Source: an uncultured Acidobacteriota bacterium (lineage in GTDB: Bacteria > Acidobacteriota > Terriglobia > Terriglobales > Acidobacteriaceae). From it: DNA of 64,000 nucleotides. Made by a program: the position numbers and the translations under genes. Under the pieces are notes generated by a model that saw only the letters and a program-made list of their open reading frames with translations, searched no databases and was not told where the DNA came from. Positions 1 to 8,641 of this stretch are shown in pieces. The DNA lies in the NCBI GenBank assembly GCA_903873705.1, contig CAIQPK010000086.1:62001-126000 (forward strand), given 5' to 3'. How positions within the stretch are numbered: position 1 is the first letter of the stretch; each line of letters opens with the position of its first letter.

Positions 1-2
1 GC

Positions 3-1136
3 AAGTTCAAAATCTCGGTGACGGGCTGCCCACTGTGGTGCTCGTACCCAGAGATTAACGACGCCGCGCTCACCGCGCTGAAGCGGGTGAAGGACGGCAA
101 GGAAGAGATTGGTTACAGCCTGCGCGTGGGCGGCGGGCTTTCGAGCGAGCCGCACCTGGCGGTTCGTCTGAACGCGTTCATCCCGCAGGACAAGGCGCTG
201 GAGGCGGTGATTGCCGTCTGCCGCGTCTTCCGCGAGCAGGATGCGCTACGCGAGAGTCGCACTCATGCCCGGATCAAGTACCTCTTTATGAAGCATGGCT
301 GGACTGCGGAGACGATGCTCGCGGCGATTGAACAGAAGCTGGGCTACACGTTTGACCCGGCGGACGAAGGCCCGATTGTGGATGATGTGTATCGCGACCA
401 TGTGGGTGTGCGCGCCCAGAAACAGGAAGGCCTGAGCTCGATTGGAGCGACGGTGTTGAACGGGCGGCTCAACCCACTGCAGCTGCATGAGCTCGCGATG
501 CTGTCAGAGAAGTATGGCAACGGCCACCTGCGCGCCACGATCATGCAGAACATCGTGCTGGTGAACATTCCGAACGCCAAGGTGCCGGAGGTGGTGGAAG
601 CGATCACCGCCTTGGGCCTGCAGGTTGAGCCGACGGTGTTCTATCGCGGCGCGATTGCCTGCACGGGTACCGAGTTCTGCAAGCTGGCGATTGCCGAGAC
701 GAAGGGCTTCGCAAAGTGGCTGGTGGGCGAGATGGAGGAGCGGATTCCGGGCTTCGATCAACAGATCAAGCTGCATGTGACCGGCTGCACCAACAGTTGC
801 GGACAGAGCTGGATTGCGGACATCGGGCTCGAAGGCAAGAAGATCAAGAAGGACGGCAAGACGGTCGACGCCTTCTACTTCTGCGTTGGCGGAGCAGTGG
901 GTGCTCAAGCGCGTATTGCGCGGCAGATTGGGTATCGTGCTGCCGCGGAGGATTGCCCGGAGGCGATCGAGCGGCTGCTGCGCGGGTATCTGGCGCGACG
1001 GACGCAGGGCGAAGATCTGCGCTCGTACTTTGCCCGCACCACGGACGAAACGCTGCGCGCGGATCTTGCCGGCGCGGTCGTTGAGCCGGTGGAGCGCGAT
1101 GCGGCGCCGGGACGCGTTCCGGCGAGTGTGGGTTAG
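3..1136 (+). CDS. Ferredoxin-type sulfite/nitrite reductase hemoprotein, 3' part (5' end outside window)
   Basis: Siroheme/4Fe-4S enzyme reducing sulfite to sulfide or nitrite to ammonia by six electrons in the cytoplasm. The reading frame is open at the window edge; the first codons read KFKISVTGCPLWCSYPEIND, the usual end of the first half-domain. The second half carries the cluster ligands as CTGTEFC and CTNSCGQ, both intact. About the last two thirds of the protein is present. It lies 2 bp before the siroheme genes, so product and cofactor synthesis are co-transcribed. Sulfite and nitrite specificity cannot be separated from this fragment; the company of only siroheme genes does not decide it. 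Confidence 0.9.
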   Translation, partial: KFKISVTGCPLWCSYPEINDAALTALKRVKDGKEEIGYSLRVGGGLSSEPHLAVRLNAFIPQDKALEAVIAVCRVFREQDALRESRTHARIKYLFMKHGWTAETMLAAIEQKLGYTFDPADEGPIVDDVYRDHVGVRAQKQEGLSSIGATVLNGRLNPLQLHELAMLSEKYGNGHLRATIMQNIVLVNIPNAKVPEVVEAITALGLQVEPTVFYRGAIACTGTEFCKLAIAETKGFAKWLVGEMEERIPGFDQQIKLHVTGCTNSCGQSWIADIGLEGKKIKKDGKTVDAFYFCVGGAVGAQARIARQIGYRAAAEDCPEAIERLLRGYLARRTQGEDLRSYFARTTDETLRADLAGAVVEPVERDAAPGRVPASVG

Positions 1137-1138
1137 CG

Positions 1139-1855
1139 ATGAGCCTGTTTCCGATCTTCATGAAGCTCGCCGGTAAGCCTTGCGTCGTCATCGGCGCCGG
1201 AAATATCGCTGAGTCGAAGATCGAGAGCCTGCTGCAGGCTGAGGCGCGGGTCACGGTGATCGCACCGGAAGCGTTGCCGCGCGTGGCCGCGTGGGCCGAG
1301 GGTGGCGATATCACCTGGGAGCAGCGCGAGTATGTTGCAGGCGACCTTGCCGGGGCCTTCCTGGTGGTGGCGGCGACGGCGACGGCGGCGGTGAATCGCG
1401 CGGTCTTTGCCGAGGCGGCTGTGGCGGACATTCTCTGCAATGCCGTTGATGATCCACCGTACTGCGATTTTTATTTTCCGTCGGTAGTGCGCCGGGGCGA
1501 ACTGCAGATTGCGATTTCGACCGCTGGCGAAAGCCCGGCCTTTGCGCAGCGTTTGCGCAAAGAACTTAATGCGCAGCTGCCGCAGGACCTGGGCGAATGG
1601 CTGATGGAGCTGGGGCGGCTACGGCGAGAGGTGACGGCGGTAGAGCCTATCGGCGAGCCTCGGAAAATGCTGCTGCATGAGCTGGCACAGCGCGATGTTT
1701 GCGGCTACGACCGGTGTCCTTCGCGGTTGAGAGCGCGTGAACATGCGGTAGTGCATGGGTTCGTGCCGGCGCCGACGTTTCCCATGTCCGAGAATCCGGA
1801 CATGGGGCACCCGGTGGTGGGTACAGGTAACGCTGTCGACGAGGTGAGCAAGTGA
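1139..1855 (+). CDS. Precorrin-2 dehydrogenase / sirohydrochlorin ferrochelatase (CysG N-domain, Met8-like)
   Basis: NAD-dependent oxidation of precorrin-2 to sirohydrochlorin and probably iron insertion to give siroheme. The N-terminus shows the Rossmann motif VVIGAGNIAESKI (about residues 16-28), and the middle matches the family (NAVDDPPYCDFYFPS, STAGESPAFAQRLR). Family homology ends near LLHELAQRDVCG (about residue 190). The remaining ~45 residues (RCPSRLRA...MSENPDMGHP...VSK) look non-homologous and are partly encoded by a palindromic repeat at 1781-1812. It overlaps the next gene by 4 bp (GTGA), indicating translational coupling in a siroheme operon. Confidence 0.88.
   Translation: MSLFPIFMKLAGKPCVVIGAGNIAESKIESLLQAEARVTVIAPEALPRVAAWAEGGDITWEQREYVAGDLAGAFLVVAATATAAVNRAVFAEAAVADILCNAVDDPPYCDFYFPSVVRRGELQIAISTAGESPAFAQRLRKELNAQLPQDLGEWLMELGRLRREVTAVEPIGEPRKMLLHELAQRDVCGYDRCPSRLRAREHAVVHGFVPAPTFPMSENPDMGHPVVGTGNAVDEVSK
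1781..1812 (-). repeat. Dispersed palindromic repeat, copy A (inside a coding region)
   Basis: A perfect 10-bp inverted repeat, CCCATGTCCG (1781-1790) and CGGACATGGG (1797-1806), with a 6-nt loop, followed by GCACCC. Read on the minus strand it is nearly identical to copy C at 53008-53040 (two differences across the palindrome core). It lies in frame in the C-terminal tail of the siroheme enzyme and encodes PMSENPDMGHP. Related copies are at 36289, 53008 and 61075. Confidence 0.85.
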
Positions 1856-2655
1856 TACGCGCGGAGAAGGGGACGGTCTATCTCGTCGGTGCAGGGCCGG
1901 GTGATCCGGAGTTGTTGACCGTACGTGCGCTGCGGTTGCTGGAGCAGGCGGACGTGGTGTTCCACGATGATCTGGTGCCCGATGCGACGCTGGCGCTGGT
2001 GAATCCGCGGGCGCTGATTACGAGCGTGGGCAAGCGTTGCGGACGGCCCCGGATTACCCAGCAGGGCATTCATTCGTTGCTGATCGAGTCGGCGCGTGCC
2101 GGGCAGAGCGTGGTGCGGCTGAAGTCGGGGGACCCGCTGGTGTTTGGGCGCGCGGGTGAAGAGATTGCCGCGCTGAGGGCGGCGGGGATTCCGTTTGTGA
2201 TTGTTCCGGGAGTGACGGCGGCGCTGGCTGCGGGCGCAGCGTTGGAGTTGCCGCTGACCGATCGCAACAGCGCGTCGAAGCTGATTTTTGTCACGGGGCA
2301 TCATGCGGAAGGCAAGGATGCGGCACCACTGTGGAGCGGGCCGCTGCCCGAAGATGCGACGCTGGTGGTCTACATGCCGGGGCGCGATACATCGCGGCTG
2401 GCGCGGGACCTGCGCGCTGCGGGTGTGGCGGGTGATGTGCCGTGCTGCGCGATCTCTCATGCCGCAACGCCGCAGCAGAGTCATGCTGCGTGCAGGCTGA
2501 ACGGCTTCGACGAGTTGGAGTGCGGACCGGCACCGTTGTTGATGCTGGTGGGTCGTGCCATGGAGTCGTTGCTGTGCGAAGCGTCCGCCGCATCGGCGCT
2601 CGGCAAGGTCGTTGCAGGGCCGCTCGCAGCGTTAGTGGAGCGCGCACGCGACTAA
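1852..2655 (+). CDS. cobA: Uroporphyrinogen-III C-methyltransferase (SUMT)
   Basis: Adds two SAM-derived methyl groups to uroporphyrinogen III to give precorrin-2, the substrate of the preceding gene's enzyme. The family motifs are clear: VGAGPGDPELLTVRALRLL at the N-terminus, GDPLVFGRAGEE near residue 100, and PLTDR and TGHHA in the middle. Its 267 residues are normal for a single-domain SUMT. The start is GTG, overlapping the upstream stop. It is the last gene of the reductase-siroheme operon; a hairpin follows at 2676-2700. Confidence 0.93.
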   Translation: MIRAEKGTVYLVGAGPGDPELLTVRALRLLEQADVVFHDDLVPDATLALVNPRALITSVGKRCGRPRITQQGIHSLLIESARAGQSVVRLKSGDPLVFGRAGEEIAALRAAGIPFVIVPGVTAALAAGAALELPLTDRNSASKLIFVTGHHAEGKDAAPLWSGPLPEDATLVVYMPGRDTSRLARDLRAAGVAGDVPCCAISHAATPQQSHAACRLNGFDELECGPAPLLMLVGRAMESLLCEASAASALGKVVAGPLAALVERARD

Positions 2656-2675
2656 ACTCCGTACCAACAGAAAAA

Positions 2676-2700
2676 TGGCCTCGCGCTGAACGCGAGGCCA
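2676..2700 (-). terminator. Intrinsic terminator between convergent genes
   Basis: A perfect 10-bp stem, TGGCCTCGCG / CGCGAGGCCA, with a 5-nt loop. Five A residues lie just left of it, so the minus-strand transcript (M61 peptidase) ends in a stem followed by U5. On the plus strand only a weak T-rich tail follows, so it may also serve the cobA operon. Confidence 0.8.
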
Positions 2701-2718
2701 TGGTTGTTTGCGAGAGGT

Positions 2719-4635
2719 TTACTCCGAGTCGGCTGCTGTGCCGCGGGCCGGCTTGGGTAGCACGGTCGCTGACGAGAGCGGCTTGGTGATGTCGTCGAGC
2801 ACCGTCGGTGCGCCTTCGATGTGTTCCAGCACGGGGTAACGTTCGCCGTCGTGGTAGTCCACGTCGATGGGCTTCACGTAGCTCTCGGTCTGGATGATGA
2901 AGTGGATCGGCTCGGTCTTGCCCTTGGCGTCCTTTACCGCGCCGCGGATGGTGTCGGTGGAGGGCACGCGACCGTTGACCGCGATGATCTTCTGGCCCGG
3001 AGCGAGCTTGGCCTTGTCCGCCGGGCTGCCCCAGCGCACGTCGGCGATGGTGTTATCGCCGCCGAGGCGCAGGCCGAGCGAGTACCAGACGTTGACCGTG
3101 TTCGCACCGGGGCGACCGCCGCCACCGGCGCGTTCGGTGGCCGAGGGGTGGTCCTGGAAGGTGAGCTTGTAGCCGCCGCGTTCGATGCCTTCAAGGTCTG
3201 CGCGGGGGTTGATGTTGTCGACGCGCTCCTTCAGGAACGTTGCCCAGTCGTACTTCACGACTTCATTGAGGTCGGCGATGAGTTCCGCGCGGTTATAAGG
3301 AACGATGAGCGGGCCGGTGTTGCCGCCCTTGCCGAGGAAGATGTGCTGAAAATCGGTGAGGGTCTTCTGGTTGTTGGTGAGCTTGCGGATCAGCGTGTCG
3401 GCGTCGAGCCAGACGAGCTCGCCTTCCTGGTAGTAATCCTGCCCGCGCTTCCAGTTGGACCACACCTGGCTGCCGCCACGCAGGATGCTGGCAGCGATGG
3501 CGGTGTCGTCAGTCGAGCGCCACTGGCGGCCGGATTTGTAGTCGAGCGTGGCAGCGGATGCGGCCAGACGGTCGCGATACTGCGCCTGGGTTTCGAGGCC
3601 CGAACGTGCGGCGAGTACGTTGCCCATGTACTGGGTCATGCCTTCATACACCCACAGCAACTCGCCCTGCTGCATGGTGGCGAAGTCGGTCTGATAGAGC
3701 GTGGCCGGACGGCGGTACTTCCCGTTCCAGGAGTGCGTGAACTCATGCGCCAGCAGGTCGGCACTGCCCCCTTGGCGTGCGAAACCCTTTTCGCCGACGC
3801 CGTTGTCTGACGACTGCCCATGCTCCAGACCCTCGCCGCCGGCGATGTCAGAGAGCGTGAGCAGGAAGTGGTAGACGTTGTAGTGGCGCGAGGCGTAGGC
3901 TTCGCCGGTTTCGCGGACGAGGTTCGAAATCTCGGAGAGCAGCTCAGGGCGCAGGTCCGAGTCTTCGGGGAAGTCCGAAACGACGTCGATGAAGTGTTTG
4001 GGTGTGATCTCAGGCGCGAGGGCGAACTCGTGGAAGTATTCGCCGGCAATGACGGGTGAGTCTTCCAGCTGTTCGACGGTGGTGGCGGCAAACTCGGTGG
4101 TGCCGCCGGTCTTGGCGTTGGGATTGTAGGCACCTGACGGCGTGAGTGCGGTACCGATTCCCCAGCCGGCGGCGACGGTCACGCTGGGCTGGATGGGAAT
4201 CTTCGCTACGGGGATGTTGGCCGGGTAGAGCAGCAGCTTTTCCCACTCGAGCACGGCCAGCTTGTCCGAGGCGCGCGACGTGACGATGCAGTCGAGATGC
4301 GCGTGAATGGTGGTGACACCGGCGGGGACTTCGACGTGGAACTGGTAAAGGTCAACGTCATCGCGACGCCAGACAAGCGTCTTGCCGTTAGCGGTGAAGA
4401 CGACGCCGGTGATGTCGTCTACCGGGCCGGTGGGGCGATGGTTGCCGGGGATCCACTTGGGCGTGGTGAGCGCGATGGAACCGGCCTTGGCGTAAGGCGC
4501 AACCGGGATGTCGACTTCCGCGTGATAGAGCTTGCGGGGCGCTTCGGTGAGGTCCGCGGTGATGCGGATGGGCTGCTGCGCAAGCGCGGGGACGGACACG
4601 GCGGCGAGGGTGAACAGGAGGGTTTTGCGGAGCAT
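2719..4635 (-). CDS. M61-family secreted metallopeptidase with C-terminal PDZ domain
   Basis: Zinc aminopeptidase-like enzyme of the glycyl aminopeptidase family, exported to periplasm or surface. A signal peptide is visible (MLRKTLLFTLAAVSVPALAQQ). The N-terminal beta domain is followed by the zinc motif HEFTHSWNGKYRRP near residue 294; the two histidines and following glutamate-rich helix (LLWVYEGMTQYMG) are those of M61. A PDZ-like region lies near residues 515-590 (ADVRWGSPADKAKLAPGQKIIAVNG). Length of 638 residues is usual. A GAGAGGA ribosome site precedes the ATG. Confidence 0.9.
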   Translation of the reverse strand: MLRKTLLFTLAAVSVPALAQQPIRITADLTEAPRKLYHAEVDIPVAPYAKAGSIALTTPKWIPGNHRPTGPVDDITGVVFTANGKTLVWRRDDVDLYQFHVEVPAGVTTIHAHLDCIVTSRASDKLAVLEWEKLLLYPANIPVAKIPIQPSVTVAAGWGIGTALTPSGAYNPNAKTGGTTEFAATTVEQLEDSPVIAGEYFHEFALAPEITPKHFIDVVSDFPEDSDLRPELLSEISNLVRETGEAYASRHYNVYHFLLTLSDIAGGEGLEHGQSSDNGVGEKGFARQGGSADLLAHEFTHSWNGKYRRPATLYQTDFATMQQGELLWVYEGMTQYMGNVLAARSGLETQAQYRDRLAASAATLDYKSGRQWRSTDDTAIAASILRGGSQVWSNWKRGQDYYQEGELVWLDADTLIRKLTNNQKTLTDFQHIFLGKGGNTGPLIVPYNRAELIADLNEVVKYDWATFLKERVDNINPRADLEGIERGGYKLTFQDHPSATERAGGGGRPGANTVNVWYSLGLRLGGDNTIADVRWGSPADKAKLAPGQKIIAVNGRVPSTDTIRGAVKDAKGKTEPIHFIIQTESYVKPIDVDYHDGERYPVLEHIEGAPTVLDDITKPLSSATVLPKPARGTAADSE

Positions 4636-4732
4636 CTTGCGGAATCCTCTCGGAAATCTCAGGGTATGGAGAGGATACCCTCTCCGGCGGCGAAAGTGTC
4701 AGGCAGCCGACGACCCGTCGCTGCGGATTCGC

Positions 4733-4738
4733 TAAACT
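4733..4738 (+). promoter_or_regulatory. Candidate -10 element of a leaderless promoter (glutathione peroxidase)
   Basis: TAAACT ends exactly 6 nt before the ATG at 4745, which would put the transcription start on the start codon. No clear -35 and no Shine-Dalgarno sequence is visible. One of seven genes in this window with a TAnnnT hexamer at this exact spacing. Confidence 0.5.
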
Positions 4739-4744
4739 AGGGCT

Positions 4745-5305
4745 ATGTCGACACTCTATGACGTTCCGCTCACAACGCTCTCCGGTTCTCCCGCCTCGCT
4801 GGCGGATTACTCGGGCAAGGTCCTGCTCATCGTCAACGTGGCCTCGCAGTGCGGGCTGACGCCGCAATACACGGCGCTGGAGGCGCTGTATCAGCAGTTC
4901 AAGGAGAAGGGCTTTTACATCCTCGGATTTCCGGCCAACGACTTCGCCGGCCAGGAGCCCGGAACGGCACAGGAGATTGCCAAGTTCTGTTCCGGTGAGT
5001 ATGACGTGACCTTTCCACTCTTCTCGAAGGTGGTGGCCACGGGCGCGGAGAAGCACCCCATCTACGGCATCCTGACCTCCGAGATGCCACAGCACGAGGC
5101 CGACGGCGGGCAGTTCCGCGAAAACCTCGACAACTTCCTCTCGAGCAAGAACCTGGGACCGACCCTGCCGCTGCCGGAACTGCTCTGGAACTTCGAAAAA
5201 TTTCTGATCGGCAAGAGTGGGCAAGTTGTCGCGCGATTTTCGCCGGACATCAAGCCGGACGATCCGCGCATCGTTCAGGCGATTGAAGCCGAGCTGGCGA
5301 AGTAG
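4745..5305 (+). CDS. Glutathione peroxidase family thiol peroxidase
   Basis: Reduces hydrogen peroxide or organic peroxides with thiols; bacterial members often use thioredoxin. The peroxidatic cysteine is Cys36 in NVASQCGLTPQY; the glutamine and tryptophan-asparagine partners are seen in FPANDFAGQEPG and LLWNFEKF. It is 186 residues, the normal size. Since the organism appears to make bacillithiol (bshC at 19.9 kb), glutathione itself is unlikely to be the donor (inference). Its stop abuts the convergent neighbour's stop in the palindrome TAGCTA. Confidence 0.92.
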   Translation: MSTLYDVPLTTLSGSPASLADYSGKVLLIVNVASQCGLTPQYTALEALYQQFKEKGFYILGFPANDFAGQEPGTAQEIAKFCSGEYDVTFPLFSKVVATGAEKHPIYGILTSEMPQHEADGGQFRENLDNFLSSKNLGPTLPLPELLWNFEKFLIGKSGQVVARFSPDIKPDDPRIVQAIEAELAK

Positions 5306-6553
5306 CTACTGCAGGCGCACCGGCTTTACGTTCAGCTTCATGCGGTAGAGCACGTAGGGATGCTGGCGGTAGTCGGTGCCGCTGTGCAGCGTGGGCTGCA
5401 GGAAGAGCTGGTTGGTCATGATGTAGAGGTAGCCGTTGTCGGCCAGGCAGAGCGTGTCCGGCCACATCATGCGGGGATCGTGGATGAGCGTGGTGATAAG
5501 GTAGCCCCCTGCAACGGCCGGCGCGGGCGCGATCTTGATGACGCCGCCGGAGGTAACGTCGGTGGCATAGATGTTGCCGGCGGCGTCGGCTTCGAGGCCG
5601 TCGGAGGGCTGCTTGGCTATGACGGTCTGGATGGTTTCCGCGACCTTTTCGGTGGAAAGACCCCGGTTCCGCAGCGCGGCCGTGGAGACGGAGTAGAGCT
5701 TGTTGCTCGAAATAGCGGAGTAAAAGAGGCGGCTGCCGTCGGCGGAGAGCGCAATGCCGTCGACGCCGACGCTGAACGGTGACGGCGGCAGCGTGGGGAC
5801 GGTGTCGTACATGGGGCGACCCATGGCGAAGGTGATGAAGCCGGGCTCGGCGCGCACACTGGGGTGGTTGTTGAGCTTGCGCCAGGCGATGCCGGAGGCC
5901 AGGTCGACGATGACGAGGCCGTTAGGGCCTTCCTTCGACGAATCGGAGATATAGGCGGTGCCGTGGATGATGTCCGGTACGGCCCGGGTACCCACGCGCA
6001 GGTCGAAGCGGACGTCGTTCATGTAGCTGTTCTTGCCGGCGACCAGGTCGAGTGAGATGTTGCGGATCACCTTGTTGGTGGCGAGGTCGATGCAGACCAG
6101 TTTGGGCGCGCCAAGCAGCGCGAGCTTCTGCATGGGTGCGCCGGAGTCGAGCACCCAGAGGCGGTCGACGGCGTCGACGACGACTGCCTGCGCGCTGACA
6201 AAGTGGGTTTCGTTGAGGCCGCGCTCACGGCCGGAGTGATAGCCGAAGACGTCGGCGTGCTCGTTGCCCAGCCCGGGCCAGGCGTTGATCTCGGCGTTAG
6301 GGTAGGGCACCGCACGGCCGCCAACCACTTCGGCGACGGTGAAGGGCACGGGGTCGCCCCAGCGGGGGAAGGTGACGAAGATGCGGTTTTTGTGGGACAC
6401 GGCGACGCCGGTGGGCATGGCCCCGCTGAAAGTGGCGGCAACTTCCAGCGTGCCGGCGGGCTTATCCTGCGCAGCCCGCGAGTCCGCAGTGCAGGCGAAA
6501 AGGGCCAGAAAAATGGCGGTGAGTGCCAGGCGGCTGAAGGGGATAAGTCGCAT
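5306..6553 (-). CDS. Major royal jelly protein/yellow-family secreted propeller protein
   Basis: Secreted six-bladed beta-propeller protein related to insect yellow/MRJP proteins; bacterial members are of unknown substrate and are sometimes named L-dopachrome tautomerase-related. The start chosen gives MRLIPFSRLALTAIFLALFAC, a hydrophobic signal with a possible lipobox ending LFAC; an in-frame upstream extension looks non-coding. Family features are DRLWVLDSGAP, PKLVCIDLATNKVIR and YMNDVRFD in the middle and GLEADAAGNIYATD near the end. It is monocistronic between a peroxidase and a divergent transporter. Confidence 0.82.
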   Translation of the reverse strand: MRLIPFSRLALTAIFLALFACTADSRAAQDKPAGTLEVAATFSGAMPTGVAVSHKNRIFVTFPRWGDPVPFTVAEVVGGRAVPYPNAEINAWPGLGNEHADVFGYHSGRERGLNETHFVSAQAVVVDAVDRLWVLDSGAPMQKLALLGAPKLVCIDLATNKVIRNISLDLVAGKNSYMNDVRFDLRVGTRAVPDIIHGTAYISDSSKEGPNGLVIVDLASGIAWRKLNNHPSVRAEPGFITFAMGRPMYDTVPTLPPSPFSVGVDGIALSADGSRLFYSAISSNKLYSVSTAALRNRGLSTEKVAETIQTVIAKQPSDGLEADAAGNIYATDVTSGGVIKIAPAPAVAGGYLITTLIHDPRMMWPDTLCLADNGYLYIMTNQLFLQPTLHSGTDYRQHPYVLYRMKLNVKPVRLQ

Positions 6554-6746
6554 TCGGTCGTTGGATGCGATTGTAGCCGCACGGGCGCGTGCAGGCCGAA
6601 AACCGCACAGGTTCGTTATCGGGACGAGCCTGCCACCATCATGCTCGCGTGCGATTGACACCTTCGGCGTAAGATATACCAATGCACTCCTTATGCATTT
6701 TTGACGAAAGCTTTATGGAATTCTTATGCCTGAGGCGCGTTAGCTA

Positions 6747-8615
6747 ATGAGTTTTTTCGATATTCTCTTTGGCAAGCCGCTCGCAACGAGCGAACAGCAA
6801 CACGAACACATCGGTGTTGCCGCCGGAATTCCTATTTTCGGCCTTGACGGATTAACCAGTGCAGCATACGGGCCGGAAGCGGCTATGTCGCTGCTGATTC
6901 CGCTGGGTTACTTCGGCGTTCAGCACTATTTGCTGCCGGTGTTTTCGGCCATCCTGGCGCTCCTCGTCATCATTTACTTCAGCTACCGCCAGACCATCGA
7001 AGCCTACCCCAACGGCGGTGGCTCGTACACCGTTGCCAGTGAAAACCTGGGCGTTGGCGCCGGCCTGCTGGCTGCCGCGGCGCTCATGATCGATTACATT
7101 TTGACCGCGGCCGTTGGCCTTTCCGCAGGTGTTACGGCCCTGGTGAGCGCGCTGCCCGCGCTACATCCGCACCAATTGCTGTTGTGCCTGGTTATTCTGG
7201 CCGTTATCGCGATTGTGAACATGCGGGGCGTGCGCGAGTCGGGATTTGCGTTCATGCTCCCGACGTTTCTTTTTGTGGGTACGTTGCTGGCCACGATTGC
7301 TGTCGGGGTTTTCCGCACCTGGACCGCGGGCGGGCACCCCGTTCCGCTCGACACCCTTCCCGTCGCTGTGCCGCAGACGCTGAAGTACCTTTCCATCTGG
7401 CTTTTGATGAAGACCTTCGCCAGCGGCTGCGCGGCGATGACGGGGGTTGAGGCCGTATCGAACGGAACGACAGCGTTCCGTGAGCCGCGGGCGGCAAACG
7501 CCAACCGCACGCTCACCGTGATCATCGCCGTACTGATTGTTTTGCTATACGGGCTTTCCTACGTCGCCAAGGCCTATGGTGTAACGGCGATGGATCCGGA
7601 AGCGCACAACTATCAAAGCGTGCTGTCGATTGAAGTGGCGGCGGTTTTCGGCCGGCACATCATGTACTACATCACCATGGGCAGCGTGCTGGCAGCGCTT
7701 TCCTTCAGCGCCAACACGGCGTTCGTGGGCTTTCCCAACATGGCGCGCGCTATCGCGGGCAAGGATTATCTGCCGCACGTCTTCCTGCTGCGTGGTCGCC
7801 GCCTGCTGTTCTCGCATGGTATCTACGCCCTCACGGGATTCACGGCGCTCATCCTTATCCTGTTCGACGGCGTGACGGACAAGCTGATTCCGCTTTATGC
7901 CATCGGCGCATTCCTGGCGTTTACGCTGAGCCAGGCGGGCATGGTGCGTCATTGGCTCGACCATCCGGAAGCACCTCATCGCGCCCTTAAGCTGTTCCTG
8001 AACGGCCTTGGCGCGGTCGCCACGGGCATCACGCTCTGCGTCGTTCTGGTTGCGAAGTTCATGTCCGGTGCCTGGGTAACGGCGCTGCTGGTGCCCTTCC
8101 TGATTGCCATCATGATGATGGTGAAGCGCCATTACGTCCGCGTGAAGCGCGAGACAGAAGACCCCACGCCGCTGCGGCTCACTGGGTTGGAGCAGCCGAT
8201 CGTCGTGATCCCAATGGCCCGCTGGGACAAAATTACCGAGAAGGCCATGCGCTTCGGCCTGACCATGAGCAACGAGGTCAAGGTAGTGCACGTGGACTCG
8301 GACGACGCCGACGCGCTGGGCAAGGTGTGGGAGCAGTTTGTGCTCAAGCCGGTGCGCCAGTTCGGCATGATCGAACCGGAACTGGTAACGGTGAACAGCA
8401 ACTTCCGCACCATCCTTTCTCCGCTGATGGACTACGTCCTGCAGCTGGAAGAAGACAACCCCGGCCGCAAGGTCGCGGTGTTGCTGCCGGAGCTGGTGGT
8501 GCGCCACTGGTGGGAAAACCTGCTGCATAATCAGCGTGTGCAGCTGCTGAAGCTGCTGCTGCTGCTAAAGGGCAACCAGCGGATTGTGGTGGTTAATATT
8601 CCCTGGTATTTGTAG
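6747..8615 (+). CDS. kimA: KimA-like APC-superfamily potassium transporter
   Basis: Predicted inner-membrane, proton-coupled potassium importer. The N-terminus (GLDGLTSAAYGPEAAM), the SYRQTIEAYPNGGGSYTVASENLG segment, the FASGCAAMTGVEAVSNG segment and the cytosolic C-terminal domain (about residues 450-622, PIVVIPMARWDKI) all match B. subtilis KimA (YdaO) as I recall it, and the length of 622 is close to its 607. About 12 membrane segments lie in the first 440 residues. In Firmicutes kimA is controlled by a c-di-AMP riboswitch; none is recognisable in the 193-bp upstream region. A GAGG lies 11 nt before the ATG. Confidence 0.8.
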   Translation: MSFFDILFGKPLATSEQQHEHIGVAAGIPIFGLDGLTSAAYGPEAAMSLLIPLGYFGVQHYLLPVFSAILALLVIIYFSYRQTIEAYPNGGGSYTVASENLGVGAGLLAAAALMIDYILTAAVGLSAGVTALVSALPALHPHQLLLCLVILAVIAIVNMRGVRESGFAFMLPTFLFVGTLLATIAVGVFRTWTAGGHPVPLDTLPVAVPQTLKYLSIWLLMKTFASGCAAMTGVEAVSNGTTAFREPRAANANRTLTVIIAVLIVLLYGLSYVAKAYGVTAMDPEAHNYQSVLSIEVAAVFGRHIMYYITMGSVLAALSFSANTAFVGFPNMARAIAGKDYLPHVFLLRGRRLLFSHGIYALTGFTALILILFDGVTDKLIPLYAIGAFLAFTLSQAGMVRHWLDHPEAPHRALKLFLNGLGAVATGITLCVVLVAKFMSGAWVTALLVPFLIAIMMMVKRHYVRVKRETEDPTPLRLTGLEQPIVVIPMARWDKITEKAMRFGLTMSNEVKVVHVDSDDADALGKVWEQFVLKPVRQFGMIEPELVTVNSNFRTILSPLMDYVLQLEEDNPGRKVAVLLPELVVRHWWENLLHNQRVQLLKLLLLLKGNQRIVVVNIPWYL

Positions 8616-8641
8616 CGTTCTGCAGGATTCGATTACGCGCG

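Noticed and set aside
6554-6746. Possible c-di-AMP riboswitch before the KimA-like gene
   Set aside because: The region is short and I could not recognise the conserved ydaO elements; a covariance-model search would be decisive.
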